From contig JAFYXN010000005.1 in NCBI GenBank assembly GCA_017546145.1, forward strand, positions 99,422 through 163,421: a DNA stretch of 64,000 nucleotides, given 5' to 3'. Every line of letters begins with the position of its first letter. Position 1 is the first letter of the stretch. Below are positions 55,487-63,997 of the stretch, one piece after another. Both the position numbers and the translations under genes were made by a program. The DNA comes from Clostridia bacterium. GTDB lineage: Bacteria > Bacillota > Clostridia > Monoglobales > Monoglobaceae. A model generated the notes under the pieces. That model did not search any database. It was not told the DNA's origin and worked only from the letters and a program-made list of their open reading frames with translations.

Positions 55487-56758
55487 TTATTCAACGGCGT
55501 CAAGTGCCTGCTGAATATCTTCAATTATATCGTTTACGTTTTCAATTCCAACCGAAAATCTGATAAGGTCGGGTGTTACACCTGCCGCCTCAAGCTCTGC
55601 ATCATTTAGCTGTCTGTGGGTGTGGCTTGCGGGGTGCAGAACAGAGGTTCTTGCGTCTGCAACGTGAGTTACAATTGCGGCAAGCTTTAAGCTGTCCATA
55701 AACTTAACGGCAGCAGCTCTGCCGCCTTTAACGCCAAACGAGATAACACCGCATGAGCCGTTTGGCAGGTATTTTTGTGCCAGCCCGTAGTATTTGTCGC
55801 CTTCAAGACCGCAGTATTTTACCCATGAAATCTTGTCGTTTTTGCTGAGGTATTCTGCAACAGCCTGAGCGTTGCTGCAGTGACGCTCCATTCTGAGCGG
55901 AAGGGTTTCAAGACCTAAGTTCAGAAGAAACGCATTGTGCGGTGACGGGATTGAACCAAGGTCACGCATTACCTGTGCGGTCAGCTTGGTGATGTATGCC
56001 GCTTTGCCAAACTTTTCGGTGTATGTAATGCCGTGATATGATGCATCAGGTGTGGTAAGACCGGGGAACTTTCCGCTTGCCTCCCAGTCAAAGTTGCCGC
56101 TGTCAATAACTGCACCGCCAACCTGTGTTGCATGACCATCCATGTACTTGGTGGTTGAATGAACAACAATGTCTGCACCCCACTCAAAGGGTCTGCAGTT
56201 TATAGGTGTTGCAAAGGTATTGTCTATAATAAGAGGAACCTTGTGCGTGTGAGCAACTTTTGCCCATTTTTCAATGTCAAGAACAACAAGTGCAGGGTTT
56301 GCAATTGTTTCGCCAAAAACGGCTTTTGTGTTCTCGCGGAATGCTGCGTTAAGCTCGTCCTCGCTTGCGTCGGGGTCAACAAAAGTAACCTCAATGCCGA
56401 GCTTTTTCATTGTCACGCCAAAGAGGTTGAATGTTCCGCCGTAAACGCTTGCAGAGCAGATAAAATGGTCACCTGCTTCACATATATTAAATATTGAATA
56501 AAAGCACGCCGCCTGACCTGAAGCCGTAAGCATTGCAGCAACGCCGCCCTCAAGGTCTGCAATTTTTGCCGCAACTGCGTCGTTTGTAGGGTTTGCAAGG
56601 CGTGTATAGAAGTAGCCGCTTTCCTCAAGGTCAAAAAGTCTGCCCATCTGTTCGGTGGAATCGTACTTCCATGTTGTGCTTTGGTATATAGGAAGAACAC
56701 GCGGTTCTCCGTTTTTGGGTGTGTAGCCCGATTGAATACATTTTGTTTCTATTCTCAT
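55487..56758 (-). CDS. metY: O-acetylhomoserine sulfhydrylase
   Basis: The 423-residue PLP enzyme of the Cys/Met metabolism family has YTRLANPTNDAVAAKIADLE near residue 52, TASGQAACFYSI, and VHSTTKYMDGHATQVGG holding the PLP Lys. The long insertion with FPGLTTPDASYHGITYTEKF is typical of O-acetylhomoserine (MetY) enzymes rather than cystathionine synthases. It makes homocysteine from sulfide. The start at 56758 follows AGGGGG; the frame extends upstream without a ribosome site. Confidence 0.93.
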   Translation of the reverse strand: MRIETKCIQSGYTPKNGEPRVLPIYQSTTWKYDSTEQMGRLFDLEESGYFYTRLANPTNDAVAAKIADLEGGVAAMLTASGQAACFYSIFNICEAGDHFICSASVYGGTFNLFGVTMKKLGIEVTFVDPDASEDELNAAFRENTKAVFGETIANPALVVLDIEKWAKVAHTHKVPLIIDNTFATPINCRPFEWGADIVVHSTTKYMDGHATQVGGAVIDSGNFDWEASGKFPGLTTPDASYHGITYTEKFGKAAYITKLTAQVMRDLGSIPSPHNAFLLNLGLETLPLRMERHCSNAQAVAEYLSKNDKISWVKYCGLEGDKYYGLAQKYLPNGSCGVISFGVKGGRAAAVKFMDSLKLAAIVTHVADARTSVLHPASHTHRQLNDAELEAAGVTPDLIRFSVGIENVNDIIEDIQQALDAVE

Positions 56759-56792
56759 TGGTAAAACCCCCTGTATTGTCAAAGTTAATATT

Positions 56793-56821
56793 ATTTTACT
56801 CGCTGCAGAAAAAAAAGTCAA
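56793..56821 (-). promoter_or_regulatory. Promoter of metY
   Basis: On the minus strand, TTGACT (56816-56821), 17 bases and TAAAAT (56793-56798). The leader is about 30 bases, too short for a SAM riboswitch. Confidence 0.75.
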
Positions 56822-56876
56822 GTAAAACTATGGCATTCTGACATTATTTGTGGTATAATACAATTTACATTCAATG

Positions 56877-57329
56877 TCATTGACCGTCATTGACGTTTAT
56901 ATATTCGGTTTCGGTTATGGCGTGCATAAATCCGTTTTTGTCGGTTGAGGAAATATCACCTGCTATAATGCGGTTTTCGTATACTAAAATCCCCAGAAGA
57001 ACGCGAACATTTTGGGACTCCTTGTGATTTAAAACCTGATAGGTATAGCGCGACACCTGCTTGCCTTTAAATTCCTCAAGGTCAAAGCCGCAGCTTTTTT
57101 GAACTGCATTATATGTTTCAAATACAGCGTCAAATTCTTCGGGAATTGTAAGGTGCGAAATCTCTGCCGGGGTGGGATTGACCTCCCAACCCAAAGTGGC
57201 TGCATATTCCACAATCATTTTATTTGTGGCGTTGTCAATGCTGAATACTGCTGTAATCAGTACCAGAATTATCACTGCAAAGCATAAGGTGGCAATGATG
57301 TATCGGTGATTTCTGATTGCGGCTTTCAT
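56877..57329 (-). CDS. DUF4830 domain membrane-anchored protein
   Basis: The 150-residue protein has an N-terminal helix (residues 11-31) and an extracytoplasmic DUF4830 domain: LGWEVNPTPAEISHLTIPEE, then FDAVFETYNAVQKSCGFDLEEFKGK. The family is restricted to clostridia and its role is unknown. The gene stands alone, divergent from the pseudouridine synthase gene. Confidence 0.82.
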   Translation of the reverse strand: MKAAIRNHRYIIATLCFAVIILVLITAVFSIDNATNKMIVEYAATLGWEVNPTPAEISHLTIPEEFDAVFETYNAVQKSCGFDLEEFKGKQVSRYTYQVLNHKESQNVRVLLGILVYENRIIAGDISSTDKNGFMHAITETEYINVNDGQ

Positions 57330-57411
57330 ATATATCAGTCCTTTTTAAAGTTATAGTTATTGTTTTTAATATATGTAATTTTTGTAAAAAATATGCAAAC
57401 AGAGGTGCCTG

Positions 57412-58119
57412 ATGAGACTTGACAGATTTCTTGCCGAAACAGGTTTTGGGACAAGAACAGAGGTTAAAAAACTTATAAAGCTTGGTAAGGTTTTGGTAAA
57501 CGGCGAAACCGCAAAAAAAGCAGAGCTGCACATCGACCCGCAAACTGCAGATGTTAAGGTCGACGGCAATGCAGCGGTATACCGCAAATTTATCTATCTT
57601 ATGCTTAACAAGCCTTGCGGCTATGTTTCTGCAACGTGGGACAAAAAGCTGCCGACGGTCATAGACCTTTTGCCCGAGCAATACAGGCACTTTGAACCGT
57701 TTCCGGTGGGCAGGCTTGATATTGACACCGAGGGATTGTTGCTTTTGACCAATGACGGTGAATTGAGCCACAGATTGCTGTCGCCCAAGCATCACGTGCC
57801 CAAAACCTATATTGCAGAGGTTGAAAGATGTGTGACAAATTCTGATATTGCGGCTTTTAAGCAGGGTGTAACCCTTGATGACGGCTACAAAACTCTGTCT
57901 GCTGAATTAAAAGGAATTTCCGACAAAGCTCCGTTTTGGGCGGAGATTACCATCAGTGAGGGGAAGTTTCATCAGGTAAAGCGAATGTTTGAGGCGGTCG
58001 GCAGCAGGGTGCTGTACCTGAAACGAGTGAAGATGAAAAATCTTGTTCTGGACGAGAACTTGGATTTGGGTGAAATCAGAGAATTAACAGAGCAGGAAAT
58101 AAGCCATTTGGTGAATTGA
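57412..58119 (+). CDS. 16S rRNA pseudouridine synthase, RsuA family
   Basis: The 235-residue protein has an N-terminal S4 domain (MRLDRFLAETGFGTRTEVKK) and the catalytic domain with NKPCGYVSA and VGRLDIDTEGLLLLTNDG, where the Asp is catalytic. It continues with GKFHQVKRMFEAVG. RsuA acts on U516 of 16S rRNA; RluE/RluF relatives are alternatives. AGAGGTGCCTG precedes the ATG. It lies 24 bases before the pyridoxamine kinase gene, so they may be cotranscribed. Confidence 0.9.
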   Translation: MRLDRFLAETGFGTRTEVKKLIKLGKVLVNGETAKKAELHIDPQTADVKVDGNAAVYRKFIYLMLNKPCGYVSATWDKKLPTVIDLLPEQYRHFEPFPVGRLDIDTEGLLLLTNDGELSHRLLSPKHHVPKTYIAEVERCVTNSDIAAFKQGVTLDDGYKTLSAELKGISDKAPFWAEITISEGKFHQVKRMFEAVGSRVLYLKRVKMKNLVLDENLDLGEIRELTEQEISHLVN

Positions 58120-58143
58120 CCTTCAGCAAAGGAGATGATATAA

Positions 58144-59013
58144 ATGATAAAAAGCTTTATACCAAGAGTTGCAGCGGTAAATGATTTGTCGGGCTTTGGC
58201 AGAGTTTCGCTTACAGAGGCAACACCCATTCTTTCGGCAATGGGCGTTGAGACGTGCCCTTTGCCAACGGCGGTGCTGTCAACGCATACATATAAATTTC
58301 AGGACTATACCTTTTGCGACCTGACAGACGAAATGGAAAAAATTCTTGACCATTGGAAGAGCCTTGATATTAAGTTTGATGCGGTATGTACAGGCTACAT
58401 GGCAAGTGCAAGGCAGATAGATATTCTGTCGGATTTTATTCAGGAAAAGAAGCTTGAAGGCAGCCTTGCAGTGATTGACCCGGTGCTGGGGGATAATGTT
58501 CTTGCAGATGCCGAAACGGTTTATTATGACAGAATGAACGATTTGCTTCTTGCAATGCGGAGGTTTGTGGGGCTTGCGGATGTGATTACCCCCAATCTGA
58601 CAGAGGCATGTCTTTTGCTTGATGAGAAGTACCCTGAAGACTATATTACAGAGGAAGAACTGAAGGATATGATGGTCAGGCTTTCTCGGCTTGGACCAAA
58701 GGGCGTTGCGGTGACAAGCGTTATGACCGATTCAAGCCGCATGAGTGTCGGGGTATATGACAAAAACACAGGCGAGGCAAAGCTGCTTGACTGCGGATAT
58801 ATAGACCGTCCTTTTCACGGAACAGGTGACATCTTTGCCGCAGTGCTGACAGGGGCATTGGTGCACGGCAAGACGGTCATTGATGCTGCACAGATTGCGG
58901 TTGATTTTGTAAAGGCGGCAATTGCAGAGACAATGAAATACCCGGATATAAAAATTGAATACGGAGTTGTTTTTGAAAAAATACTGTCAAAGTTTTTTAG
59001 CGATTTCAAATAG
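58144..59013 (+). CDS. Pyridoxamine kinase
   Basis: The 289-residue ribokinase-fold enzyme has VAAVNDLSGFGRVSLTEATP at the N terminus, VIDPVLGDN near residue 118, TPNLTEACLLL near 150, and the C-terminal catalytic FHGTGDIFAAVLTGAL with the anion-hole GTGD. It phosphorylates pyridoxal-type B6 vitamers, supplying PLP for enzymes such as MetY and the DegT aminotransferase in this window. AGGAGATG is the ribosome site. Confidence 0.92.
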   Translation: MIKSFIPRVAAVNDLSGFGRVSLTEATPILSAMGVETCPLPTAVLSTHTYKFQDYTFCDLTDEMEKILDHWKSLDIKFDAVCTGYMASARQIDILSDFIQEKKLEGSLAVIDPVLGDNVLADAETVYYDRMNDLLLAMRRFVGLADVITPNLTEACLLLDEKYPEDYITEEELKDMMVRLSRLGPKGVAVTSVMTDSSRMSVGVYDKNTGEAKLLDCGYIDRPFHGTGDIFAAVLTGALVHGKTVIDAAQIAVDFVKAAIAETMKYPDIKIEYGVVFEKILSKFFSDFK

Positions 59014-59014
59014 T

Positions 59015-59044
59015 AAAAGGCGTACCTTAGCGGTGCGCCTTTTT
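59015..59044 (+). terminator. Terminator after the pyridoxamine kinase gene
   Basis: Arms AAAAGGCG-ACC and GGT-CGCCTTTTT. Confidence 0.88.
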
Positions 59045-59056
59045 GTGTGGTTTCTA

Positions 59057-59085
59057 TTTACAATTGTATAGTTTTTTGATAAAAT
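59057..59085 (+). promoter_or_regulatory. Promoter of the AraC-type gene
   Basis: TTTACA (59057-59062), 17 bases and TAAAAT (59080-59085). Confidence 0.7.
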
Positions 59086-59151
59086 TGTATAAAAGATAAG
59101 TTAAAAGATGTGGATTATTTTGTCGCCGGCAAGGTGAAGGGAGTGGTTAAG

Positions 59152-60069
59152 ATGGTATATTCTTTTGAGTTTGACAGGCTGCCTGAGATTGATGAGGCGT
59201 ATGCGCTTACAAGAAAAACTGTCTGGGAAACATCGGACTCTAAAAATATAATTATTGTAGTGCTGGAGGGTGCCTGCTGTATTGAAATGGACTCTAAAAG
59301 GTATATTGTCAGAAAGGGCGAAACGTTTTTTATCCCCAAGACCAAGGTGTACAGACGAACTCCTGTTGAGGACCTGTACTGCAGAATGCTGTATATTCAT
59401 TTTGAATTAAGCTCTGAACTGTATGAGATGACAAGCAAAGAAGCATACACCTTTATTGAACAAAAAAGAATTGAAACCGAAGGTCTTTTAATCAATGAGA
59501 GCGCTGTATTCCCGAAATCCTATACCCTTTATCTGCAAAGCTGCATCGGGGTATCGTCAAAAGTGACCGAAATCACCGAAAGAATGGTAAAGCAGCTTTA
59601 TAAAGTGAGCTTAAACAATTCATTGCCTATAGTATTGCTTTTTTGCGAGCTTTTGAACGAGCTTTCTCGCATTACATTAAAGGCGCTTGATGATAGAAAT
59701 TTAGACGAAGAAATAGTCAGAATCCCTGAAAATCTTAAAAAGGCGATTTTGTATATCAAACAGAATATTTTTGACAGAATAAGCATACCCGAGCTTGCTG
59801 AATACTGCAATATTTCGCAGTCGCAGCTGACAAGGTATTTTAAGAATGCGGCAGGCAAGACCCCTATACAGTATATCAATGACTTTAAGCTCAACCGAGC
59901 AAAAAATATGCTTGTAAAGATGCCCCAGCTTTCGGTAAAAAATGTTGCAGAATCCCTTGGGTTTGATGACCAACAGTATTTTTCAAGATTGTTTTCAAAA
60001 ACATTCAGCGAAACCCCGACAGAATACAGATACAGGGTTTTGAATTACGTTGAAAAAAAGGTAGAGTAA
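59152..60069 (+). CDS. AraC family transcriptional regulator
   Basis: The 305-residue protein has an N-terminal cupin-like sensor (VVLEGACCIEMDSKRYIVRKG, ETFFIPKTKVYRR) and a C-terminal double helix-turn-helix (about residues 200-300; IPELAEYCNISQSQLTRYF, VKNVAESLGFDDQQYFSRLF). It is of the type that senses carbohydrates or small ligands. The start at 59152 follows AAGGGAG; a GTG at 59110 is open but lacks a site. It precedes the envelope gene group by about 90 bases and may control it. Confidence 0.9.
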   Translation: MVYSFEFDRLPEIDEAYALTRKTVWETSDSKNIIIVVLEGACCIEMDSKRYIVRKGETFFIPKTKVYRRTPVEDLYCRMLYIHFELSSELYEMTSKEAYTFIEQKRIETEGLLINESAVFPKSYTLYLQSCIGVSSKVTEITERMVKQLYKVSLNNSLPIVLLFCELLNELSRITLKALDDRNLDEEIVRIPENLKKAILYIKQNIFDRISIPELAEYCNISQSQLTRYFKNAAGKTPIQYINDFKLNRAKNMLVKMPQLSVKNVAESLGFDDQQYFSRLFSKTFSETPTEYRYRVLNYVEKKVE

Positions 60070-60156
60070 GAACAGACCAAATAATATTTGATGCAGACAA
60101 ACTTTTAGGTATTTTGGTTGGAAGAATGAAATCAGCTAAACACGGAGGAGCTTAAA

Positions 60157-60831
60157 ATGAGAAAATACATAGGCTATATTTCGGCAGTTGTTTTGATTGT
60201 AGTGTATTTAAGAGCATTGTTTCTGCCGGGGCTATGGCATGGTGATGCGTTTTTATATAGGCAGGAGGACGGCAGCTTTACAGGCTCAGATATTTATGCT
60301 GAGTATAATATGACTATTAAACCGGCTGATTATGGAACAGACATTGAATTTTCTGTAAACGATAAAGTGAATCATTATCAGGTTAAGTATGATAAAAATG
60401 ATTCAAGCAGAAATGTTGAAGTTTTAGAAAACCAAACTGTAATCTGTAAAGGTCGAGCCATAGGAGAAGAAAACAACTGGATTGTATTTGATGATGAAAC
60501 AGGTTCGTCAGATATGATTGATGTTCGTGTCGGGAATGAGGTTCCTGCCGAAGAAGAACTGTTCCCTAATTATACAATATTATATAATTGGGCAGTTTCA
60601 GACAAAACCGATACGCGCGGTGAGCCATATATGTTGCTTTTAATTCTTCTGCTTGGTGTAATATTGTTTTTGGACATAAGGTTTCCCATGCTGTTTTGGA
60701 TATTGGAGCACAGGCTTGATGTGGATGGCGGCGAGCCGAGTGATTGGTATTTATTCGGTCAGAAAGTCGGTCGGGTTGTATTGTCAATAGGCGTGTTGGT
60801 TTGTATGGTTCTGACATTTACTCTGCACTAA
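60157..60831 (+). CDS. Membrane protein of unknown function
   Basis: I do not recognise the family of this 224-residue protein. It has an N-terminal helix (residues 5-26), a polar external domain of about 130 residues rich in Asp, Glu and Tyr, then two helices near 159-182 and 200-222. AGGAGCTT precedes the ATG. The TAA stop is followed in the same frame by 60 open codons reaching the next gene, so the gene may once have been longer. It is the first of a group with the SLH-PstS protein. Confidence 0.6.
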   Translation: MRKYIGYISAVVLIVVYLRALFLPGLWHGDAFLYRQEDGSFTGSDIYAEYNMTIKPADYGTDIEFSVNDKVNHYQVKYDKNDSSRNVEVLENQTVICKGRAIGEENNWIVFDDETGSSDMIDVRVGNEVPAEEELFPNYTILYNWAVSDKTDTRGEPYMLLLILLLGVILFLDIRFPMLFWILEHRLDVDGGEPSDWYLFGQKVGRVVLSIGVLVCMVLTFTLH

Positions 60832-60843
60832 ATTGAGAAAGAG

Positions 60844-61014
60844 TTGCTTTATTTGAAGAATACATATCTTCCTGAAGCAAAGACCGGCAGTATATTTGTA
60901 TTTGTCGGCGATGCAGATGCATTAATTTTATTAGCATACGGAGTTATATCTGTTGTGCTGATTGCACTTATTATACTTATGATGCGCAAAAAAAGAAGGG
61001 GTGTCAAACAATGA
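60844..61014 (+). CDS. Possible small membrane protein or read-through tail
   Basis: The frame from TTG 60844 gives about 56 residues with a helix LILLAYGVISVVLIALIILMM-type segment and a basic KKKRRGVKQ end. It is in the same frame as the preceding gene and separated from it by a single TAA plus three codons. There is no good ribosome site. It could be a small membrane protein, the detached end of the upstream protein, or a remnant. Its stop overlaps the next ATG. Confidence 0.35.
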   Translation: MLYLKNTYLPEAKTGSIFVFVGDADALILLAYGVISVVLIALIILMMRKKRRGVKQ

Positions 61015-62702
61015 AAAAATTACTATTAATAATTGTGGCCTTGTGTATGATATTAACAACGGCTGGCTGTGCATTTGCGGACGGTTCGGATGAGGTTTTG
61101 GCGGCGAATTTTGTAAAGGTGAAAGCTCCAATAGGCGAAAATAAATCGTGGCTTGCTGTTGCAAGATATAAGGACACAAAAGAGGTTATTCCGTTGTCGA
61201 TGTCTTACGGAGATTATATATATGCAACTGTTCCTGCGGAAAACAAGGACAGAGAGATTGAATCTTTTATCCCTGAACCGATAGAGTTTACCGATATAAA
61301 CGATTACAACCCCGACTTTCACGATGTCAAGATGCTGTCATATACCGGCGTTATACGAGGAAACGATAAAGGTGAAGCAAGAATCTATGACAATGTAACA
61401 CGTGCTGAAGCGGTAGCAATGGTTATGCGTTTTATAGGTCTTGAAAATTCAAAAATGGAATATATCAAGTTGGGTTTTGATGATGTAAAATCAGACGATT
61501 GGTTCTACTTTGTTGTTATGAATGCATTTAACTGCGGTATTGTTAAGGGTGATTCTGAGAAAATATTCTCCCCGGACAGAGATGTTACCAGAGAAGAAAT
61601 TACAGTTATGGTTGTAAGGGCTTTGCAGTATGCAGGTGTAAGATGTACTCCAAGGCAAGCCGAAAACAACGCGGATGAACATAAAATTTCCAATTGGGCA
61701 AAGGACGCCTATGAATATATCGGAAAGTATTACGTATCTGATTCGGACGTGACCGACCCTGAAAATCCTGTAAGGCTTCTTAATCCGCAAAAAGCTGCAA
61801 CCAGAGCGGATATTGCATATATACTGAACAATATACAGGCACACAGTCAGGTGTATGCAACTGATGCTGCAGAATATTACGGTTTTGACAAGGAAATGCC
61901 GATAATTGACGGTTCAACTTCTACATATCCGTTCACACAAGCAGTCTACGGTGCATTGTTCTGTCACGGCGAGACACATCCGCAGTTTCCGCAAAGCCAT
62001 TCAAAAAGCCATGCATCCTATCAGCGCCTGATTAATGGCGAGGTGGATATGCTCTTTGCTTCGGTTTATCCTGCAAGTGATATACTCAAAATGGCAGAGG
62101 AAAAGAAAGTAGAGCTTGAACTTATACCCATTGCTTATGATGCAATGATATTCTTTACCAACAAGGATAATCCTGCAGAAGGCCTTACAAAAGAGCAAAT
62201 CAGTAATATATATGTAAACAATGCTTATGTTAACTGGTCTGAGGTTGGCGGAAGTGATGCGCTTTTGTACCCTTATTGCAGAAACAATGACAGCGGCAGC
62301 CATGCGCAAATGGAAAAGCACTTCTTAGGCGGCAATGAAATTCATCCCGAGGTGCAGAAAGAAACATCTTATACTATGTCAAATGTGCTGACTGATGTTA
62401 TAAAGGCGCAAACCGAAGAACCTGTCGGTTATGGATTGGGATACAGTATCTATTATTATTATCACAATGTAGATGCTGTGCTTGATACAAAACGTCATTT
62501 GAAGCTCCTTGCTATTGACGGAGTTATGCCGACAGATGAAACCATTGCAGACGGAACATATCCTTTGTCAAACAATACCTATATTGTTTTAAGAAAGGAT
62601 ACACCGCCTGATTCACCGGCAAGAAAAATGGCTGAATTTATGCTCACAGAGGCCGGACAGCAGTGCGTTGAAAACGCCGGATACGGCAAACTGAAAAAAT
62701 AG
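61011..62702 (+). CDS. SLH-domain protein fused to a PstS-like binding domain
   Basis: The 563-residue exported protein has a signal peptide (residues 1-23) with a possible lipobox Cys20 (LTTAGC). Three SLH modules lie at about 95-143, 156-205 and 226-275, with TRAE, TREE and TRAD motifs. A PstS-type solute-binding domain covers about 297-562. The phosphate-loop-like IDGSTSTYPFTQ and RNNDSGSHAQM match PstS GSST and R-x-x-x-SGT. SLH modules bind pyruvylated wall polymer. The protein would thus be a wall- or lipid-anchored binder of phosphate or a related anion. No pst permease genes are adjacent. AAGGGGTG precedes the ATG. Confidence 0.85.
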   Translation: MKKLLLIIVALCMILTTAGCAFADGSDEVLAANFVKVKAPIGENKSWLAVARYKDTKEVIPLSMSYGDYIYATVPAENKDREIESFIPEPIEFTDINDYNPDFHDVKMLSYTGVIRGNDKGEARIYDNVTRAEAVAMVMRFIGLENSKMEYIKLGFDDVKSDDWFYFVVMNAFNCGIVKGDSEKIFSPDRDVTREEITVMVVRALQYAGVRCTPRQAENNADEHKISNWAKDAYEYIGKYYVSDSDVTDPENPVRLLNPQKAATRADIAYILNNIQAHSQVYATDAAEYYGFDKEMPIIDGSTSTYPFTQAVYGALFCHGETHPQFPQSHSKSHASYQRLINGEVDMLFASVYPASDILKMAEEKKVELELIPIAYDAMIFFTNKDNPAEGLTKEQISNIYVNNAYVNWSEVGGSDALLYPYCRNNDSGSHAQMEKHFLGGNEIHPEVQKETSYTMSNVLTDVIKAQTEEPVGYGLGYSIYYYYHNVDAVLDTKRHLKLLAIDGVMPTDETIADGTYPLSNNTYIVLRKDTPPDSPARKMAEFMLTEAGQQCVENAGYGKLKK

Positions 62703-62764
62703 TACAGGTAGAAAACTACTGTATATTAAGCAGCGTATCTTTGCAGATAAAAGGGGCTGAGTAT

Positions 62765-63526
62765 ATGATGAAAAAAGTTATGAGGATAATTATTTCTGTT
62801 GCTGTAGTTGTGACGATTATATATGTTGTTAAAACATTTATTCCTCATTCTGTTGCTGACTTGGGAGTTGAAGAAGTTGTACGGGTTCAGGCAAATTTAA
62901 ATTACCTAAAGACGGACAGCAAGCTTATAGATGTTCATTTTATTCCAAACAGAATTATAGAATGTCTTTCCAAATATAAAGAGCAGCGGACATTTACAAG
63001 GTACAAAGGCTATTCAATGAAAAATGTTCAGATGAGTATTCTGATTCGCACAAATGCCGGCTTGAAAGAGATAGTCATTGGCAGTGATACGTATTGTCAA
63101 CATGGTTCAGGCCCTTCTTATAGGATTTTAGATACAGAAGAATTTAAAAAAGAAATATTTGACGTGTGTGGATATGTGGAGGAAATCTCGGAAGACAAGG
63201 GTTCAACACGGCAGTTTGCCTATAACAATTTAAAGGTTGAGGTAACAAATGTATATGAAACCAAAACCCAAACGGCAAGTGACGGCTTTGATTCGTGGGA
63301 ATATGCGGTGTATGTTGTATATCCCGGGGCAAAGGTGTCAATTAAAAATGCTGATATGTGGCTGGATGATGAAGGAAACAAACGCTCTAATTGGGCATTT
63401 TGCAAAAAGAATGATGAACGGATTTATATTGCAGATGATATGCAGGATGTGGAAGTTACAGAAGATTTAGTAGGTATTTATGATACCGAATCAAGTGTTT
63501 TTGTTCTTCAATTTTCGGGTTATTGA
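62765..63526 (+). CDS. Membrane-anchored protein of unknown function
   Basis: I do not recognise the family of this 253-residue protein. It has an N-terminal helix (about residues 6-24, IIISVAVVVTIIYVV) and a polar external domain. The external domain has a central ILIRTNAGLKEIVIGS segment and a second half that looks like a beta-sandwich (EYAVYVVYPGAKVSIKNADM). The start at 62765 follows AAGGGG. It sits about 60 bases after the SLH-PstS gene and is probably cotranscribed. The external domain could bind a ligand or partner. Confidence 0.6.
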   Translation: MMKKVMRIIISVAVVVTIIYVVKTFIPHSVADLGVEEVVRVQANLNYLKTDSKLIDVHFIPNRIIECLSKYKEQRTFTRYKGYSMKNVQMSILIRTNAGLKEIVIGSDTYCQHGSGPSYRILDTEEFKKEIFDVCGYVEEISEDKGSTRQFAYNNLKVEVTNVYETKTQTASDGFDSWEYAVYVVYPGAKVSIKNADMWLDDEGNKRSNWAFCKKNDERIYIADDMQDVEVTEDLVGIYDTESSVFVLQFSGY

Positions 63527-63630
63527 GCCTATCAGGACCTTAAAATAATTTGAAAGTAAACAGAAGAGAATAAAAGAAATTAAAAAAAGAAAATCCCCAA
63601 TTTTTAAAAAATCGGTGATAAAAAAAAGAT

Positions 63631-63690
63631 GACGGACCGGGTGGAATTCGAACCCGCGTGCCGGAATTACCGACAAACTGATTTCGAGCT
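63631..63690 (-). other. 3' fragment of a tRNA-Ser-like sequence (candidate att site)
   Basis: On the minus strand the block runs from an anticodon loop CTCGAAA (anticodon CGA) through a long variable arm (TTTGTCGG-x-CCGGC), a T-loop TTCGAAT and an acceptor strand ending CCGGTCCG-TCA. The 5' half that should precede it is absent (the neighbouring bases do not pair), and the T-stem has a C-A mismatch. Truncated tRNA 3' ends mark the integration sites of phages and conjugative elements. Confidence 0.6.
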
Positions 63691-63766
63691 GTTAGACAGT
63701 GTTTTTAGATAGAGTAAATTAGCGGAAGTTAAAGGAACTTAAAAAGCGATAAAAACCGCATAAAAT

Positions 63767-63808
63767 CAAGGCTTTGAGGGCTTAAAAACCTTCAAAGCCT
63801 TTGCTTTT
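63767..63808. terminator. Hairpin terminator downstream of the tRNA fragment
   Basis: Arms AGGCTTTGA-GG and CC-TTCAAAGCCT are followed by TTGCTTTTCTC. Confidence 0.6.
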
Positions 63809-63855
63809 CTCACAAATTTCGTATTGCCACTTTTTAATGTGTTTTTTGGGTTTTC

Positions 63856-63888
63856 GCTAGAAAAGTGCTAGAAAAATGTTAGAAAAAT
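63856..63888 (+). repeat. Three 11-bp tandem repeats
   Basis: GCTAGAAAAGT, GCTAGAAAAAT and GTTAGAAAAAT follow each other exactly (63856-63866, 63867-63877, 63878-63888). An 11-bp period places them on one face of the helix, as with arm-type integrase sites beside an att core. Confidence 0.6.
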
Positions 63889-63968
63889 ATACGAAAGGAT
63901 AAAACAGTTTTGCAGAATAACTTTACCTTAAAAACAAATAATAAATAAGGGGAAATTTGCTTAAAATA

Positions 63969-63997
63969 TTGACAATTCCCTTAATATGTGGTAGTAT
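63969..63997 (+). promoter_or_regulatory. Promoter reading out of the window
   Basis: TTGACA (63969-63974), 17 bases and TAGTAT (63992-63997). A rightward gene must start just beyond the window. Confidence 0.65.

Noticed and set aside
56759..56815. SAM or other sulfur riboswitch before metY
   Set aside because: The predicted leader is only about 30 bases, too short for an aptamer.
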